DNA from: Polaromonas sp047303325
GTDB taxonomy: Bacteria > Pseudomonadota > Gammaproteobacteria > Burkholderiales > Burkholderiaceae_C
DNA: 64,000 bases
Reading direction: 5' to 3'
NCBI RefSeq assembly: GCF_047303325.1
Contig: NZ_JBKBEX010000012.1
Coordinates: 1-64,000 of the forward strand
The translations under genes were made by a program, and so were the position numbers. Positions 29,971-42,937 of the stretch are shown here, piece by piece. The notes beneath the pieces are model-generated. The model saw only the letters and a program-made list of their open reading frames with translations, searched no databases and had not been told where the DNA came from. Positions within the stretch are counted from its first letter, which is position 1. Every line of letters begins with the position of its first letter.

Positions 29971-32900
29971 ATGTCGTTGCGCTGCGTTTCGTGCCTGACC
30001 GTGAACCCGGTAAGCAACCGGTTCTGCGGTAACTGTGGCGCCGCCTTCGGGCTCAGTGTGCAGGAGCCGTCCAATTTGCCCTCGCCGGTCTCTGAAATCC
30101 AGTGGGGTGCACTCAAGCACGCCACCATTGTTTTTGCAGACGTCGTCAGTTCCACCGAGCATGTGGCCGGCCTGGACCCCGAGCAGGCCATGGAGCAACT
30201 TCGGCCCGCCGTGCAGCGCATGTGCAATGCGGTGGAGCGTTTCGGCGGCACCGTCGTGCGCACGCTGGGTGACGGCATCATGGCCTTGTTCGGCGTGCCG
30301 CGCGCGCTGGAAGGTCACGCCAGCCTGGCCTGCGAGGCAGCGCTGGCGATGCAGGCGGCCTTCGAAGGGCCCGACTCGAGCCTGCGCATACGGGTCGGCC
30401 TGCATTCGGGCCAGGTTGCACTGGACCCCGAGGCGGTCGACGCCACCCGGGGTGGCGGTGTGCACGGCCACGCGATTCACCTGGCCAGCCGTGTGGTGGC
30501 CCTGGCCGAGCCCGGTGGCATCTGCATGACGGCCGATTGCCTGGCGCTGGTGCGTTCGGCCTGCGACGTCCGGCCCATGGGCAAACATCCGCTGCGGGGC
30601 ATCATCGAGCCCGTCGAACTGCACGCCCTGTTGGGCATGAAAAACGACGTACAGAACCACAGTTTTCATGAAGCCGCGCTGTCGCTTTTTCGGGGACGGT
30701 CGCAAGAGCTGGCCGCGCTGCAGGACACGTTGCGCAACGCAGAGAACGGCGAAGGTTCCGTGATTGGTTTGTCAGGCGCGCCCGGCTCGGGCAAGAGCCG
30801 GCTCTGCCACGAATTTGCCCAGTGGTGCCATCTGCGCCACGTGCCCGTCTTCGAGGTCAGGACACAGCTCTACGGCCATGCCACGCCCTTGCAGCCGGTC
30901 CTTCAGTTGCTGCGTAGCTGTTTTTTCCAGATCGCGCCGACGCACGATGCCGCGGCCGCGCGGGAATGCATAGTGCGGGGGCTTGCAAAGCTGGGCGCCG
31001 TTTCTCCGGACGACCTCGCATTGCTCAGCGAGTTTCTCGGCGTGGCCGACGCGAACAGCCAGCCTTGCACTCTCAACCCCAAGGCACGGCGCGCCCGGCT
31101 GTTGGGTTTGTTGCACGAACTCGTGAAACAGGCCGGTGCCGCCACCTCCGTCATTGTTTTCGAAGATCTTCATTGGCTGGACGACGCCAGCGCGGAGTTT
31201 CTCTCGGCCTTGGTCGCCGCTGTCGCCGGAACCAGGACGCTGCTTCTGCTAAACTACCGGCCGGGCTACCAGGCGCCCTGGTGGACGATGCGCCATTTCC
31301 GCGCGATTCAGCTGGCGGACCTGAGTTTGTCCGATACGGAAGAGCTGGTGCGCGAGCGGCTCAGGCATTACCCCAGGTTGCTCGATTTTTTGCCGCTGAT
31401 CGTGGAACGCTCCGCCGGGAATCCTTTTTTTGCCGAAGAACTGGCGCATTCCCTGATTGAAAAAAGTGCTGTACTGGCGGCTTCAAGCCAGAAAAAATCC
31501 GATATCGCCTCGCTGGCGCATGCCTTGCCGGCGACCGTGCAGGCCGTCATCGGCGAACGCATAGACCGGCTGGTGGTCACCCAGAGAACGCTGCTGCACG
31601 TCTGCGCCGTGATCGGCAAGGAAATTCCGCTGGCTGTGCTGCAGGACGTCGCCGTGTACCTGGTGAGCCAGCTGGAGAGCGGCCTGGACGGCTTGTGCGA
31701 GGCCGAGCTGCTGCAGTTGCTGCGCGAGATCGCCGGCGGGCGGCGTTTCGCCTTCCGCCACCCGCTCATCCAGGAGGTGGCCTACAGCACGCAGCTCAAG
31801 GCGCGGCGAGCCAACCTGCACGCCGCGGTCGCGATCGCCATGGAGGCGCACTACAGCGCGCAGCCCGGCGAATTTGCCGCGCTGATCGCCTACCACTACG
31901 AAGCAGCCGGGCAATTGCTTAACGCGGCGCAGCACGAGGCGCGCGCGGCGAAGTGGACCGGTTCCACGAACTCGGCGCAGGCCATCAAGCACTGGCGCAA
32001 GGTCTGGACCCTGCTGGACGGGCAGGAGCGGTCGCCGCAGGTCAACAGCCTGCGGGCCCTGGCCGGCGGGAGAATCGTCTACCTGGGCTGGCGAGAGGGC
32101 TTGAGTCCCGAAGAGGTCCAGAAGATCACCCAGGAAGCCATAGGGCATGCCAGCGAGGCCGACAGCCGGCTTGTTCAACTGCTGCTGTTCGCGCAGGGGC
32201 GGATTCTGCAGTCCGGCGGTGGCGCGGCTGATGATTATGTGGAGTGCGTCCTCAAGGCCTTGTCCCTCACACCGCCAGGCAGGGATGCCGGCCGGGTCGC
32301 GATGCTGAACGTGGCCCTGAGCCAGGCCTATGCCTGGGCGGGTCTGCTGGAGCAAGGCCTGGCGGCTAACGACGCCGCCATGCAGGGCGTCGCAAGCATC
32401 GACCAGTTTGACCGGGAATTCATCGACTTCAGCATTGAGCAGTGGGTGCTTGGCATTCGTGCGCGCCTGCTGATCCGCATGGGGCGCTTTGACGATGCGA
32501 AGGAATGCCTGCAAAAGATGCTGTCGGCCGACGAAGGACTGAACGATCCCGTGATCGGGCAAATCGCGCATCACCTGTCGGTCGAGCTCGCCTCCTGCTT
32601 TCAGAATGCCGCGCTGGCGCATGAGCATTCGACCAAAGTCTCCAAGATCGCCCAGGAGCATCGAAGCCCCTATTCAAGAGTGTTCGCGCTTTGGTGTAAC
32701 GGCCTGGCCGAGGCGACCAGGGGCGACCTGGAGTCCGCGCACGAAAGCTACTCGCAGGCATTGGAGCTCATCATGGGGACTCGCGTTGGCGTGGAGTTCG
32801 AAACCGAGCTACGGGCCAGCCTGGCCGAGCGCCATTACAAGGCGGGTAATCTGGACGAGGCGTTGGTGATTGCGAAAGAGGCGGTCGCGCTTTCGCAGAA

Positions 32901-33102
32901 GCGAAGCAATCGCCTGACGGAATGCCGGGCGCTGATTGTCTGGGGAGGCGTGCTGCGCCAGGCAGCGGATGCGGGCGCGCTGGAAAGGGCCATGGGGCTT
33001 TTTAACCAGGCGGAGGAATTGATCAAGCTGACGGGCGCCAAAATGTACGAGCAGGCGCTGCTCAGTGAGCGGGGCCGGCTGGCCGAACTCATGGGTCGGT
33101 GA
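29971..33102 (+). CDS. Zinc-ribbon / class III cyclase / ATPase / TPR regulator
   Basis: 1043 residues in a known multi-domain order. A zinc ribbon with C5, C8, C19 and C22 is followed by a class III cyclase domain (about 45-225) with metal residues D57 (VFADVVSS) and D101 (TLGDGIM); then an AAA/STAND-type ATPase with Walker A GAPGSGKS (269-276) and a Walker B region IVFEDLHWLDD near 390; the C-terminal ~450 residues are TPR-like helices. Proteins of this build are cytosolic and thought to couple protein or ligand sensing to nucleotide cyclase or regulatory output. No HTH was recognised. It is the second of three cyclases in this stretch and stands alone in its transcript. Confidence 0.85.
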   Translation: MSLRCVSCLTVNPVSNRFCGNCGAAFGLSVQEPSNLPSPVSEIQWGALKHATIVFADVVSSTEHVAGLDPEQAMEQLRPAVQRMCNAVERFGGTVVRTLGDGIMALFGVPRALEGHASLACEAALAMQAAFEGPDSSLRIRVGLHSGQVALDPEAVDATRGGGVHGHAIHLASRVVALAEPGGICMTADCLALVRSACDVRPMGKHPLRGIIEPVELHALLGMKNDVQNHSFHEAALSLFRGRSQELAALQDTLRNAENGEGSVIGLSGAPGSGKSRLCHEFAQWCHLRHVPVFEVRTQLYGHATPLQPVLQLLRSCFFQIAPTHDAAAARECIVRGLAKLGAVSPDDLALLSEFLGVADANSQPCTLNPKARRARLLGLLHELVKQAGAATSVIVFEDLHWLDDASAEFLSALVAAVAGTRTLLLLNYRPGYQAPWWTMRHFRAIQLADLSLSDTEELVRERLRHYPRLLDFLPLIVERSAGNPFFAEELAHSLIEKSAVLAASSQKKSDIASLAHALPATVQAVIGERIDRLVVTQRTLLHVCAVIGKEIPLAVLQDVAVYLVSQLESGLDGLCEAELLQLLREIAGGRRFAFRHPLIQEVAYSTQLKARRANLHAAVAIAMEAHYSAQPGEFAALIAYHYEAAGQLLNAAQHEARAAKWTGSTNSAQAIKHWRKVWTLLDGQERSPQVNSLRALAGGRIVYLGWREGLSPEEVQKITQEAIGHASEADSRLVQLLLFAQGRILQSGGGAADDYVECVLKALSLTPPGRDAGRVAMLNVALSQAYAWAGLLEQGLAANDAAMQGVASIDQFDREFIDFSIEQWVLGIRARLLIRMGRFDDAKECLQKMLSADEGLNDPVIGQIAHHLSVELASCFQNAALAHEHSTKVSKIAQEHRSPYSRVFALWCNGLAEATRGDLESAHESYSQALELIMGTRVGVEFETELRASLAERHYKAGNLDEALVIAKEAVALSQKRSNRLTECRALIVWGGVLRQAADAGALERAMGLFNQAEELIKLTGAKMYEQALLSERGRLAELMGR

Positions 33103-33109
33103 CCGGCGC

Positions 33110-33766
33110 CTAAGCCAGGCGTGCCAGCAGCGTGAATTCACGCATTCCGTAGCCCTGAAGCACCTCAACCTGGGCGTGAAAGTTTTTCTCGCAATAGGAC
33201 TGCCACACGCCGGGAGGGGTCCTGTAGAGCTCCGTCTGGGCCGTCTCTCCCTGGGCCAGCGGTGCGAGAAAATTCACCGCGAAACCTTTCCGGCTGGCGG
33301 CGCGCATGGCGGTCAAGGTCGTTTCGACGAAGTGGGTCCAGAGCGCCTCGCTCTGGTTCAGCTTCACGTTGAAGATGCCGCTGGCCAGCGAGTAGTCGGC
33401 CACGCGGGGGCTGGCATTGGCCACGAGAAATTCTGTCTGCGAACGCCTGCCCCACAGGCGGCGGGCCTCGTCGATCATTTGCGCCGACAGGTCCAGCCCC
33501 AGGTAGTCGACTTTCTTGCGCCGGTGCCGTTTTGCCAGGAATGCCAGCAAGGCCCCGTAGCCGCAGCCCAGGTCGTTGAGTGAGAACGATGCCTCCTGTC
33601 CGCACACACGCAGGAGCTGCACAAAGCGCAACTCCTGCGTCGGCTGGCAGGGCCAGGCCACCCCCAAAGGGGTGGCGCCGTGGGTCTTTATTTTCCGGGA
33701 GTAGTACTGCTCAACGTCCCGGTACAACTGCGCCAGGTGATCCCCGGTATGGAGGCTCCCGGTCAT
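33110..33766 (-). CDS. SAM-dependent methyltransferase (class I)
   Basis: 218 residues. The SAM-binding motif I is LNDLGCGYGALLAFLA (about 63-78), followed by the acidic motif II YLGLDLSAQMIDEAR (about 88-102). There is no signal peptide. The C-terminal YGMREFTLLARL strand closes the fold as in small-molecule methyltransferases. It converges with the large cyclase-ATPase gene, 7 bases apart, and lies directly downstream of the unknown gene at 33785, so those two probably share a transcript. The substrate is unknown. Confidence 0.82.
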   Translation of the reverse strand: MTGSLHTGDHLAQLYRDVEQYYSRKIKTHGATPLGVAWPCQPTQELRFVQLLRVCGQEASFSLNDLGCGYGALLAFLAKRHRRKKVDYLGLDLSAQMIDEARRLWGRRSQTEFLVANASPRVADYSLASGIFNVKLNQSEALWTHFVETTLTAMRAASRKGFAVNFLAPLAQGETAQTELYRTPPGVWQSYCEKNFHAQVEVLQGYGMREFTLLARLA

Positions 33767-33784
33767 GGTGCGCAGCCGGCCCGC

Positions 33785-34327
33785 TTACTTCTTTTTGGCG
33801 GCGGGTTTTTTTGCCGCGGGCTTGGCGGCCGGCTTGGCGCCCGACTGCTTGACCGCCGAGATCGGCTGCATCGGGATGGAGATCGTCAGATAGTCCTGTT
33901 CCAGGTAGTGGATGGGCTGGCTCTTGTCGATGATCTTTACTTCCGTGTTGGCCTTGTCGCCTCGCATGTCATGGGAGGTGAAATAGACCGGCAAAGGGGT
34001 CTTGGAGGCCAGGTTCTTGATGAGCGCGTCCACGATGGCGGCGTCGCCGTCCAGGCCTTTTTTGTTGGAACCATGGCGGTACAGATTGCCCAGCAGGTTC
34101 TGCCAGAGGTTCTTGACCTCGTTGTTGCGGGCGCCCAGGTTCAGCGCGGCGCAGCTCATCTTGAACGAGCGTCCCTTCTTGAAGAGCTTGAACTCCTTTT
34201 GCAGGGCGACCATTTCCAGGATGCCGCCGAAATGCGATTCTTTGCCCTGCGAGGGCGCGAAGCGCAGGTTCAATTCATCCAGCATCGTTCCGATGTAGAT
34301 GTCGTGTTCTTTCATGAAAAAGCCCAT
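33785..34327 (-). CDS. Hypothetical protein with Lys/Ala-rich tail
   Basis: 180 residues, no family recognised. The body (about 5-160) is mixed alpha/beta with no signal peptide or membrane segment; segments such as EHDIYIGTMLDELNLRF and EQDYLTISIPMQPIS look well ordered. The last ~18 residues are a basic repeat of AKPAAKK type, as in proteins that bind nucleic acids or acidic surfaces. A CAGGAGA ribosome binding site precedes the ATG. It lies 18 bases upstream of the methyltransferase start, suggesting a two-gene operon. Its upstream region holds the second copy of the GTAACAAA element. Confidence 0.7.
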   Translation of the reverse strand: MGFFMKEHDIYIGTMLDELNLRFAPSQGKESHFGGILEMVALQKEFKLFKKGRSFKMSCAALNLGARNNEVKNLWQNLLGNLYRHGSNKKGLDGDAAIVDALIKNLASKTPLPVYFTSHDMRGDKANTEVKIIDKSQPIHYLEQDYLTISIPMQPISAVKQSGAKPAAKPAAKKPAAKKK

Positions 34328-34678
34328 AAGTTTCTCCTGCTGTTTCGGTTAGTGGAATGAATGCGGTATTTTTGTAACTTTGCCACGGGCGTTGAACACC
34401 TCTTGTCAGGAGCCTTGTTTCCCCCGAAAACCGGTCATTTCGTGGATAAGGGAAAAACTCCTGTTTGGAAGGATATCGTAAGCGAAGTAACAAACTATTA
34501 CGCCCTCTTTTTGTAGGAGGGATTACCCGGTAGGCAAAGGATTAGACCCGATCTGGCGCTTGTGAAAAAAAACCGCATCGAAGAGTGCCCTTGCACCGCG
34601 CTTTTCCGGGCCATTGCCGACAAAATAAGGGCCCTAGCTTCCTGAATCCCCCAGAACACAACAGCGAGAGTCCGGTAT
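34328..34678. promoter_or_regulatory. Divergent intergenic region with second GTAACAAA-type element
   Basis: 351 bases without a gene between the unknown gene and the response regulator-cyclase. At 34472-34521 ATCGTAA, GTAACAAACTATTACG and a CCCTC (34503-34507) / GAGGG (34517-34521) hairpin follow in the same order and spacing as at 27933-27979. A GAGAG ribosome binding site precedes the ATG at 34679. Confidence 0.4.
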
Positions 34679-35787
34679 ATGCCCTTGATCGTGGTGATTG
34701 ATGATGACGCAGGCACGCGCATGCTGGTCACCCAGGTGCTCAAGAAGGAAGGCCATGAGGTCATGGAGGCCGATGACGGCGCCAAGGGCCTTGAGCTGAT
34801 CCGCGAATTCAGGCCTGACGTGGTGGTCAGCGACATCCAGATGCCCCAGCTTGACGGCTTTGAGGTGCTCGACAGGGTGCGCAACGACGACGCGCTGGCC
34901 ACCACTGCCGTGATTTTGCTGACCTCGCTGCAGGACCGCACCCACATGCGCCAGGGTATGACCACCGGCGCCGACGACTACCTGACCAAGCCCTTCGCCC
35001 CGCAGGAGCTGCGCGAGGCGGTCAACGCGCAGCTCAACAAGCTCACCCGGGCGGAGGCCATGCGCGCCCAGGTGGTGGACAAGGCCGTCCAGCTGGCGCT
35101 GGTGGAACAGGGCCAGAAGATCAGCGACCTCTACGAGCTGCGCATGGCGCAGTCGCTGAGCCAGCAGTGGCCCGAAACCGGCGCGGTGCAGGACAACGAC
35201 AAATTCGCCAGCGCGACGGTGCTGTTCGCCGACATGCGCGACTACGGCCTGTGGACGCAGTGCCTGTCCGGCCCGGAACTCAGCGACGTCGTCAAGCGGC
35301 TCTACAGCAGCGTCGGCGACACCGTCTACCTGTTCGGCGCGCACTACATGCAGTTTGTCGGCGATGGCATGCTGTGCGTGTTTGTCGACGCCGCCGATAC
35401 CCAGTCGGTCAACCACGGCCTGCGCGCCATTCGTGCCGCCCTGGGGCTGGCCGACGCCACCAAGCGCATAGACACCTATGTGCGCCAGCGCTTTCCGGAG
35501 CGGGGCCTGCCGAACTTCGCCCTGGGCGTGGCCCTGCACACCGGCCCCGTCGCCTTTGCGCGCCTGGACGGGCTGATAGGCCGCTCCGGCCAGACCACGC
35601 CCATAGGCGACACGGTGGCCGCCGCGCTCAGGCTGTTCCAGGGTCAGCCCCCGCTGGACTGGACCATCGCCGCCAGCGTGCAGGCCACGCGGCTGGTGAC
35701 CGGCGCGGTGCGCACCGGCCGCCGCGCACTGGTGCAGATCGCCGGACGCGCCAAGCCGCTGGATACCGTGGAAATCGTGGGGCTGGC

Positions 35788-35791
<4 letters not shown>
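34679..35791 (+). CDS. Response regulator with class III nucleotide cyclase output
   Basis: 370 residues. The receiver domain (1-118) has the acidic pocket DDD at 8-10, phospho-acceptor D52 and K104. A helical linker (about 120-165) leads to a cyclase domain (about 175-340) that keeps both metal Asp residues, D185 (LFADMRDY) and D229 (FVGDGM). Phosphorylation by the kinase encoded next, with which it overlaps by an ATGA, would be expected to control cyclase activity. The product nucleotide (cAMP or cGMP) cannot be assigned with certainty by eye. Cytosolic. Confidence 0.88.
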
Positions 35792-39206
<3,415 letters not shown>

Positions 39207-39210
<4 letters not shown>

Positions 39211-40112
39211 GCCGCCTTCGGTGCGCGGGCCAGTTCTTTGTAGAAAGGCGTGAAGTCCGGCTCCGTCAGGCGCAGCAGCGCCTCAAAGCTGTCGATCACG
39301 AAGTATTGCTGCTGGAAGGTGTCGATCTTGTAGGTCGACGACATGCAGCGCAGCAGCTCGGCGTTGTCCCGCAGCGGGATGCGTTTGGGCTCGGGAGACT
39401 CCACGCTCCAGGCCAGCTCGCCCGGGCTGCTCAAAATGCCGGCGCCATAGGCGCTGACTTCATGGCTGCCGCTTTTGTCGCGCATCAGGCCGAACTCGAT
39501 GGTGTACCAGTACAGGCGCGAGAGCATCTCGACCGCGCCGGGAATCGGCTCTGTCCCATGGGTGCCGTGCTCCAGCGCATGCGCCTTCAGCGCGCCCTTG
39601 CCGTAGGCCTGAATATGGTCGGCATAGCTCGGGTCGAACAGCAGCGGCACGTGGCCGAACAGGTCGTGGAAAATGTCGGGCTCGACGATGTAGTCGAACT
39701 CGGCCGGCGTGCGTATCCAGTCCGTCACCGGGAACTTGCGGTTCGCCAGCAACGTGAAAAACGGCACCTCCGGGATCAGCCCCGGCACGCCCACCAGCTG
39801 CCAGCCGGTGGCCTTGAAAAGGCGTTCGTTGATGTCCTCAAAGCGCGGGATCGCGTCGCTCGCGCCCAGGCTGGGCAGGGCCTTGATGAAGGCGCTGCAG
39901 GCCCGTCCGGCCAGCAGGGCCGACTGGCGCGTGTAGAGGCGCCGGTAGGTCTCGTGGTCCTGCGCGGTATAGGCCGCGTAATTTTGCGGGCAGGTGTAGT
40001 CCGCGTTGACCTGGCCGCCGCGCGCATAGTCGCCGCGCGGCGGCCGGTCGGACTGGCCGTACACCGCCGGCGGCGGGGTGCTGCTGCTTTTGCTGTCGGC
40101 TACTTCAGCCAT
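39207..40112 (-). CDS. phhA: Phenylalanine 4-monooxygenase
   Basis: Converts phenylalanine to tyrosine with O2 and a tetrahydropterin. 301 residues; the iron ligands are H149 and H154 (HDLFGHVPLL) and E206 (YWYTIEFGLM), all present. The length and the absence of an N-terminal regulatory ACT domain match bacterial enzymes. The start overlaps the 3' end of pheC by 13 bases, so translation is coupled. No phhB (pterin dehydratase) gene is in the window. Position after hpd and pheC places it in aromatic amino acid metabolism. Confidence 0.95.
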
Positions 40113-40897
40113 TGGCTCTCCACACGCTGGTATTCACCGCTGGCGCGCGCCAGGTGCAGCCACTGGTCGACGTAGGCCTTGAAGGGCACGTCGCCGCGCG
40201 GCAGCAGGTAGGCCATTTCGCCGTACTGCAGCGGCTTGTCGGGGTTGATCGCGCACAGGCCCGGCTTGAGCCTTTGCTGGGTGATGGCCTCGGCCGATTC
40301 GGTGACGAACACATCGGCGCGATTGGCCAGGATTTCGTCAAAAATCGTCAGATTCTCGGGGTTGAGCCGCATCTGCGCCTGCTTGAAGTTGGCGCGGGCA
40401 AACCGCTCGTTGCTGCCGCCCGGGTTGAAGATCACGCGCGTCGTCGGCTTGTCGATGTCCGCCACCGTCTGGTACTTGGCCACGTCGGCGCAGCGCGCGA
40501 TAGGCGTCTTGCCGTTGACCATATAGGGAGCGCTGAAAAAAGCCTTCTTCTGCCGCTCGGTGGTCACCGAAATGCCGCCCACGGCCAAGTCACATTTGCC
40601 GGCCGTCATGTCGGGCATCAGGTTGGACCAGCTGGTCTTGACCCATTCAGGCTTCACGCCCAGGCTGGCCGTCAGCGAGGCCATCAGGTCCACGTCTATG
40701 CCCTCGAAGCTGCCGTCCGGCTTCTGGAAGCTGAAGGGCTTGTAGTCGCCCGGCGTGCAGATGCGCAGCACCCCGGCTTTTTGCACGGCGTCCAGGCTGG
40801 ACGCGGTCTGGGCCGAAGCGGCGCCGCAGGCGAGCAGCGATGCCGAAGCGAGGCCGAGCAGGGCCAGGGGGCGTTGCAGTTTCAGGCGAAGGGACAT
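40100..40897 (-). CDS. pheC: Cyclohexadienyl dehydratase-like periplasmic protein
   Basis: 265 residues with a signal peptide ending at about ASA-Q (residue 30). The mature part has the periplasmic binding-protein fold, and the segments LRICTPGDYKPFSF, FEGIDVDLM, NPGGSNERFARANF and the NLTIFDEILANRADVFVTE block match cyclohexadienyl dehydratase (PheC), which converts prephenate to phenylpyruvate or arogenate to phenylalanine. PheC descends from amino-acid binding proteins, so a polar amino acid binding role is the alternative. The position between hpd and phhA in one transcript supports the PheC reading. It starts 51 bases after hpd. Confidence 0.8.
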   Translation of the reverse strand: MSLRLKLQRPLALLGLASASLLACGAASAQTASSLDAVQKAGVLRICTPGDYKPFSFQKPDGSFEGIDVDLMASLTASLGVKPEWVKTSWSNLMPDMTAGKCDLAVGGISVTTERQKKAFFSAPYMVNGKTPIARCADVAKYQTVADIDKPTTRVIFNPGGSNERFARANFKQAQMRLNPENLTIFDEILANRADVFVTESAEAITQQRLKPGLCAINPDKPLQYGEMAYLLPRGDVPFKAYVDQWLHLARASGEYQRVESQWLK

Positions 40898-40948
40898 GGC
40901 AATCTCCGTAAGGGGTGGTCGATGGGAGCTTTATTGTGCCCCCGCTTT

Positions 40949-42094
40949 TCAGGCTGCCTTTGCGTTCGCCAGAACCCCGCGGCGCATCTGGTCCAGCTCT
41001 ATGCTCTCGAACAGCGCCTTGAAATTGCCCTCGCCGAAGCCGTCGTCACCCTTGCGCTGGATGAATTCGAAGAAAATGGGGCCCAGCTGGTTTTCACTGA
41101 AGATCTGCAGCAGCAGCGCGCCCTTTTTGCCGTCCACCAGGATCTTGCGCTTCTTCAGGTCCGCCACGCTTTCGCCGTGGCCCGGAATGCGCTTGTCGAC
41201 CAGCTCGTAATAAGTGTCTATGGTGTCCAGCAGCTTGACGCCGCTGGCGCGCAGCGCATCCACCGTGGCGAACAGGTCGTTGCTGCCCATGGCGATGTGC
41301 TGTATGCCCTCGCCCTGGTAGCGGTCCAGGTATTCCTGGATCTGGCCGGCCTTCTCATTGCCCTCTTCATTGATCGGGATGCGGATCTTGCCGCAGGGGC
41401 TGGTCATGGCCTTGCTTTTCACGCCGGTGACCTGGCCTTCGATGTCGAAGTAGCGGATCTCGCGGAAGTTGAAGAGCCGCTCGTAGAAGCCCGCCCATTC
41501 GTCCATGCGGCCGCGGTGCACGTTGTGCGTCAGGTGGTCGATATAGGTCAGGCCGTGGCCCGTCGGGTTCAGCGCATCGGCCTCGACGCCGGGCAGCGGC
41601 TCAAAGTCCACGTCGTAAAAGCCGATGTTGCCGATGTCGCCGGGCTGCGCGCCGTTCTTGCCACGCCATTTGTCGATGAAATAAATGATGGAGTCGCCTA
41701 TGCCCTTGATGGCCGGGATGTTGAGCTCGCCCGGGCCCGCCGTGTGGGCATAACCCCAGGCGCCCAGCGAAATCGCGCGCTCATAGGCGAATTTGGCGTC
41801 CTTCACGCGAAAGGCGATGGCGCATACGCTGGGGCCGTGCTGGCGCGCAAAGCGCTGCGCGAAGGAATCGGGCTCGGCATTCAGGATGAAGTTGATGCCG
41901 CCCTGGCGGTACAGCGTCACGTTCTTGTGGCGATGTTTGGCAATCGGCTTGAAGCCCATGCGCACAAACAGCGCCGCCATGGCGACCGGGTCGGGGGCGG
42001 CGTATTCGATGAACTCGAAGCCGTCCGTGCCCATGGGGTTGTCCCAGGCCGCGCCTTGTTCAAAGTTCAGGGCGGTGTCGTCGCGTGCATTCAT
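40949..42094 (-). CDS. hpd: 4-hydroxyphenylpyruvate dioxygenase
   Basis: Makes homogentisate from 4-hydroxyphenylpyruvate, the central step of tyrosine breakdown. 381 residues with the start at MNARDDTAL, which has GGAGA upstream; the open frame extends 42 codons further but into the divergent promoter region. The facial triad is complete: H187 (IDHLTH), H266 (IQHIAMG) and E343 (FFEFIQRKG). The two-domain VOC fold and length match bacterial HPPD. It is first in the operon with pheC and phhA and is divergent from an Lrp-type regulator, a common control arrangement for this gene. Confidence 0.96.
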   Translation of the reverse strand: MNARDDTALNFEQGAAWDNPMGTDGFEFIEYAAPDPVAMAALFVRMGFKPIAKHRHKNVTLYRQGGINFILNAEPDSFAQRFARQHGPSVCAIAFRVKDAKFAYERAISLGAWGYAHTAGPGELNIPAIKGIGDSIIYFIDKWRGKNGAQPGDIGNIGFYDVDFEPLPGVEADALNPTGHGLTYIDHLTHNVHRGRMDEWAGFYERLFNFREIRYFDIEGQVTGVKSKAMTSPCGKIRIPINEEGNEKAGQIQEYLDRYQGEGIQHIAMGSNDLFATVDALRASGVKLLDTIDTYYELVDKRIPGHGESVADLKKRKILVDGKKGALLLQIFSENQLGPIFFEFIQRKGDDGFGEGNFKALFESIELDQMRRGVLANAKAA

Positions 42095-42210
42095 GCATGT
42101 CTCCAAAATGTGGGGGTATGCATGGACTTTAGCGGCGCCTCTCGTCAGTTTTACTGCGAAATAGGGCGTTTGAATTGCTTGTAACGCAGTAAACCTGCAA
42201 AATAAGTGAC
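42095..42210. promoter_or_regulatory. Divergent promoter region hpd / Lrp regulator
   Basis: 116 bases separate the two starts. It is AT-rich (TTTTACTGCGAAATA, GCAGTAAACCTGCAAAATAA), with the partial inverted repeat TTACTGCG / CGCAGTAA (42151-42158 and 42184-42191), a plausible operator for the Lrp-type protein. Confidence 0.5.
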
Positions 42211-42684
42211 ATGGAAACACTCGACAAGCTCGATCGCCAGATTTTGCGCAAACTTCAGGACGACGGCCGCGCCACCTACGACCAACTGGCCGAACAGGTG
42301 GGCCTTTCGCCCAGCGCGGTGCTCAGGCGCGTCAAGCGGCTCGAGGAAAGCGGCGTCATAGACCGCTATGTGGCGTTGGTCAAACCAGAGGCCGTGGGCT
42401 TGGGCCTGACGGCTTACCTCAACGTACGGCTCGAAAAACACACCGAAAGCCACAAGCGCAACCCCATGGACCTGTTCCGCGCCAGCGTGCAGACCTGGCC
42501 CGAGGTGGCCGAGTGCGCCGCACTGACCGGCGAAATGGACTATTTGCTGCGTGTACTGGTCGAGGACATGGCCCACTACAGCCGCTTCATCATGGACACC
42601 TTGCTCAAGCACCCCAGCGTGCAGGACTGCAAAACCAGCTTCGTGCTGGACCGGGTCAAGGCCACCACGGCCGTGCCTTTGTAA
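42211..42684 (+). CDS. Lrp/AsnC-family transcription regulator
   Basis: 157 residues. N-terminal HTH (about 20-60: YDQLAEQVGLSPSAVLRRVK) followed by the RAM ligand-binding domain with EVAECAALTGEMDYLLRV. It is divergent from hpd, so it probably controls hpd-pheC-phhA in response to an aromatic amino acid. Autoregulation is usual in the family. Assignment of ligand is inference. Confidence 0.92.
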   Translation: METLDKLDRQILRKLQDDGRATYDQLAEQVGLSPSAVLRRVKRLEESGVIDRYVALVKPEAVGLGLTAYLNVRLEKHTESHKRNPMDLFRASVQTWPEVAECAALTGEMDYLLRVLVEDMAHYSRFIMDTLLKHPSVQDCKTSFVLDRVKATTAVPL

Positions 42685-42937
42685 GGCGTGGGGCGAGTCA
42701 GCCCCGCGTCAACAAGCGGGCAGCCAATGGCTGTGTGCCGAATTTGGCAGGATCAGGGTTTGAATTTCGTTGTTGTGATGCAACATTTTCATCTTCCAAA
42801 ACCGGATCACTATGATTTTGATAGCTGAATGGGCCCTATTGGCGGGCCAAACTTGTGATTTGGGCCGGCCTCCCTATTCGCGACCTTTGAGAAACCCTTA
42901 GGCTGGGAATTCTAGGGAAAACCCTTATATTGAAGCC

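Noticed and set aside
35167..35787. Hybrid kinase starting inside the response regulator-cyclase gene
   Set aside because: The frame is open there but encodes Arg-rich sequence; the ATG overlapping the upstream stop precedes the first membrane helix.
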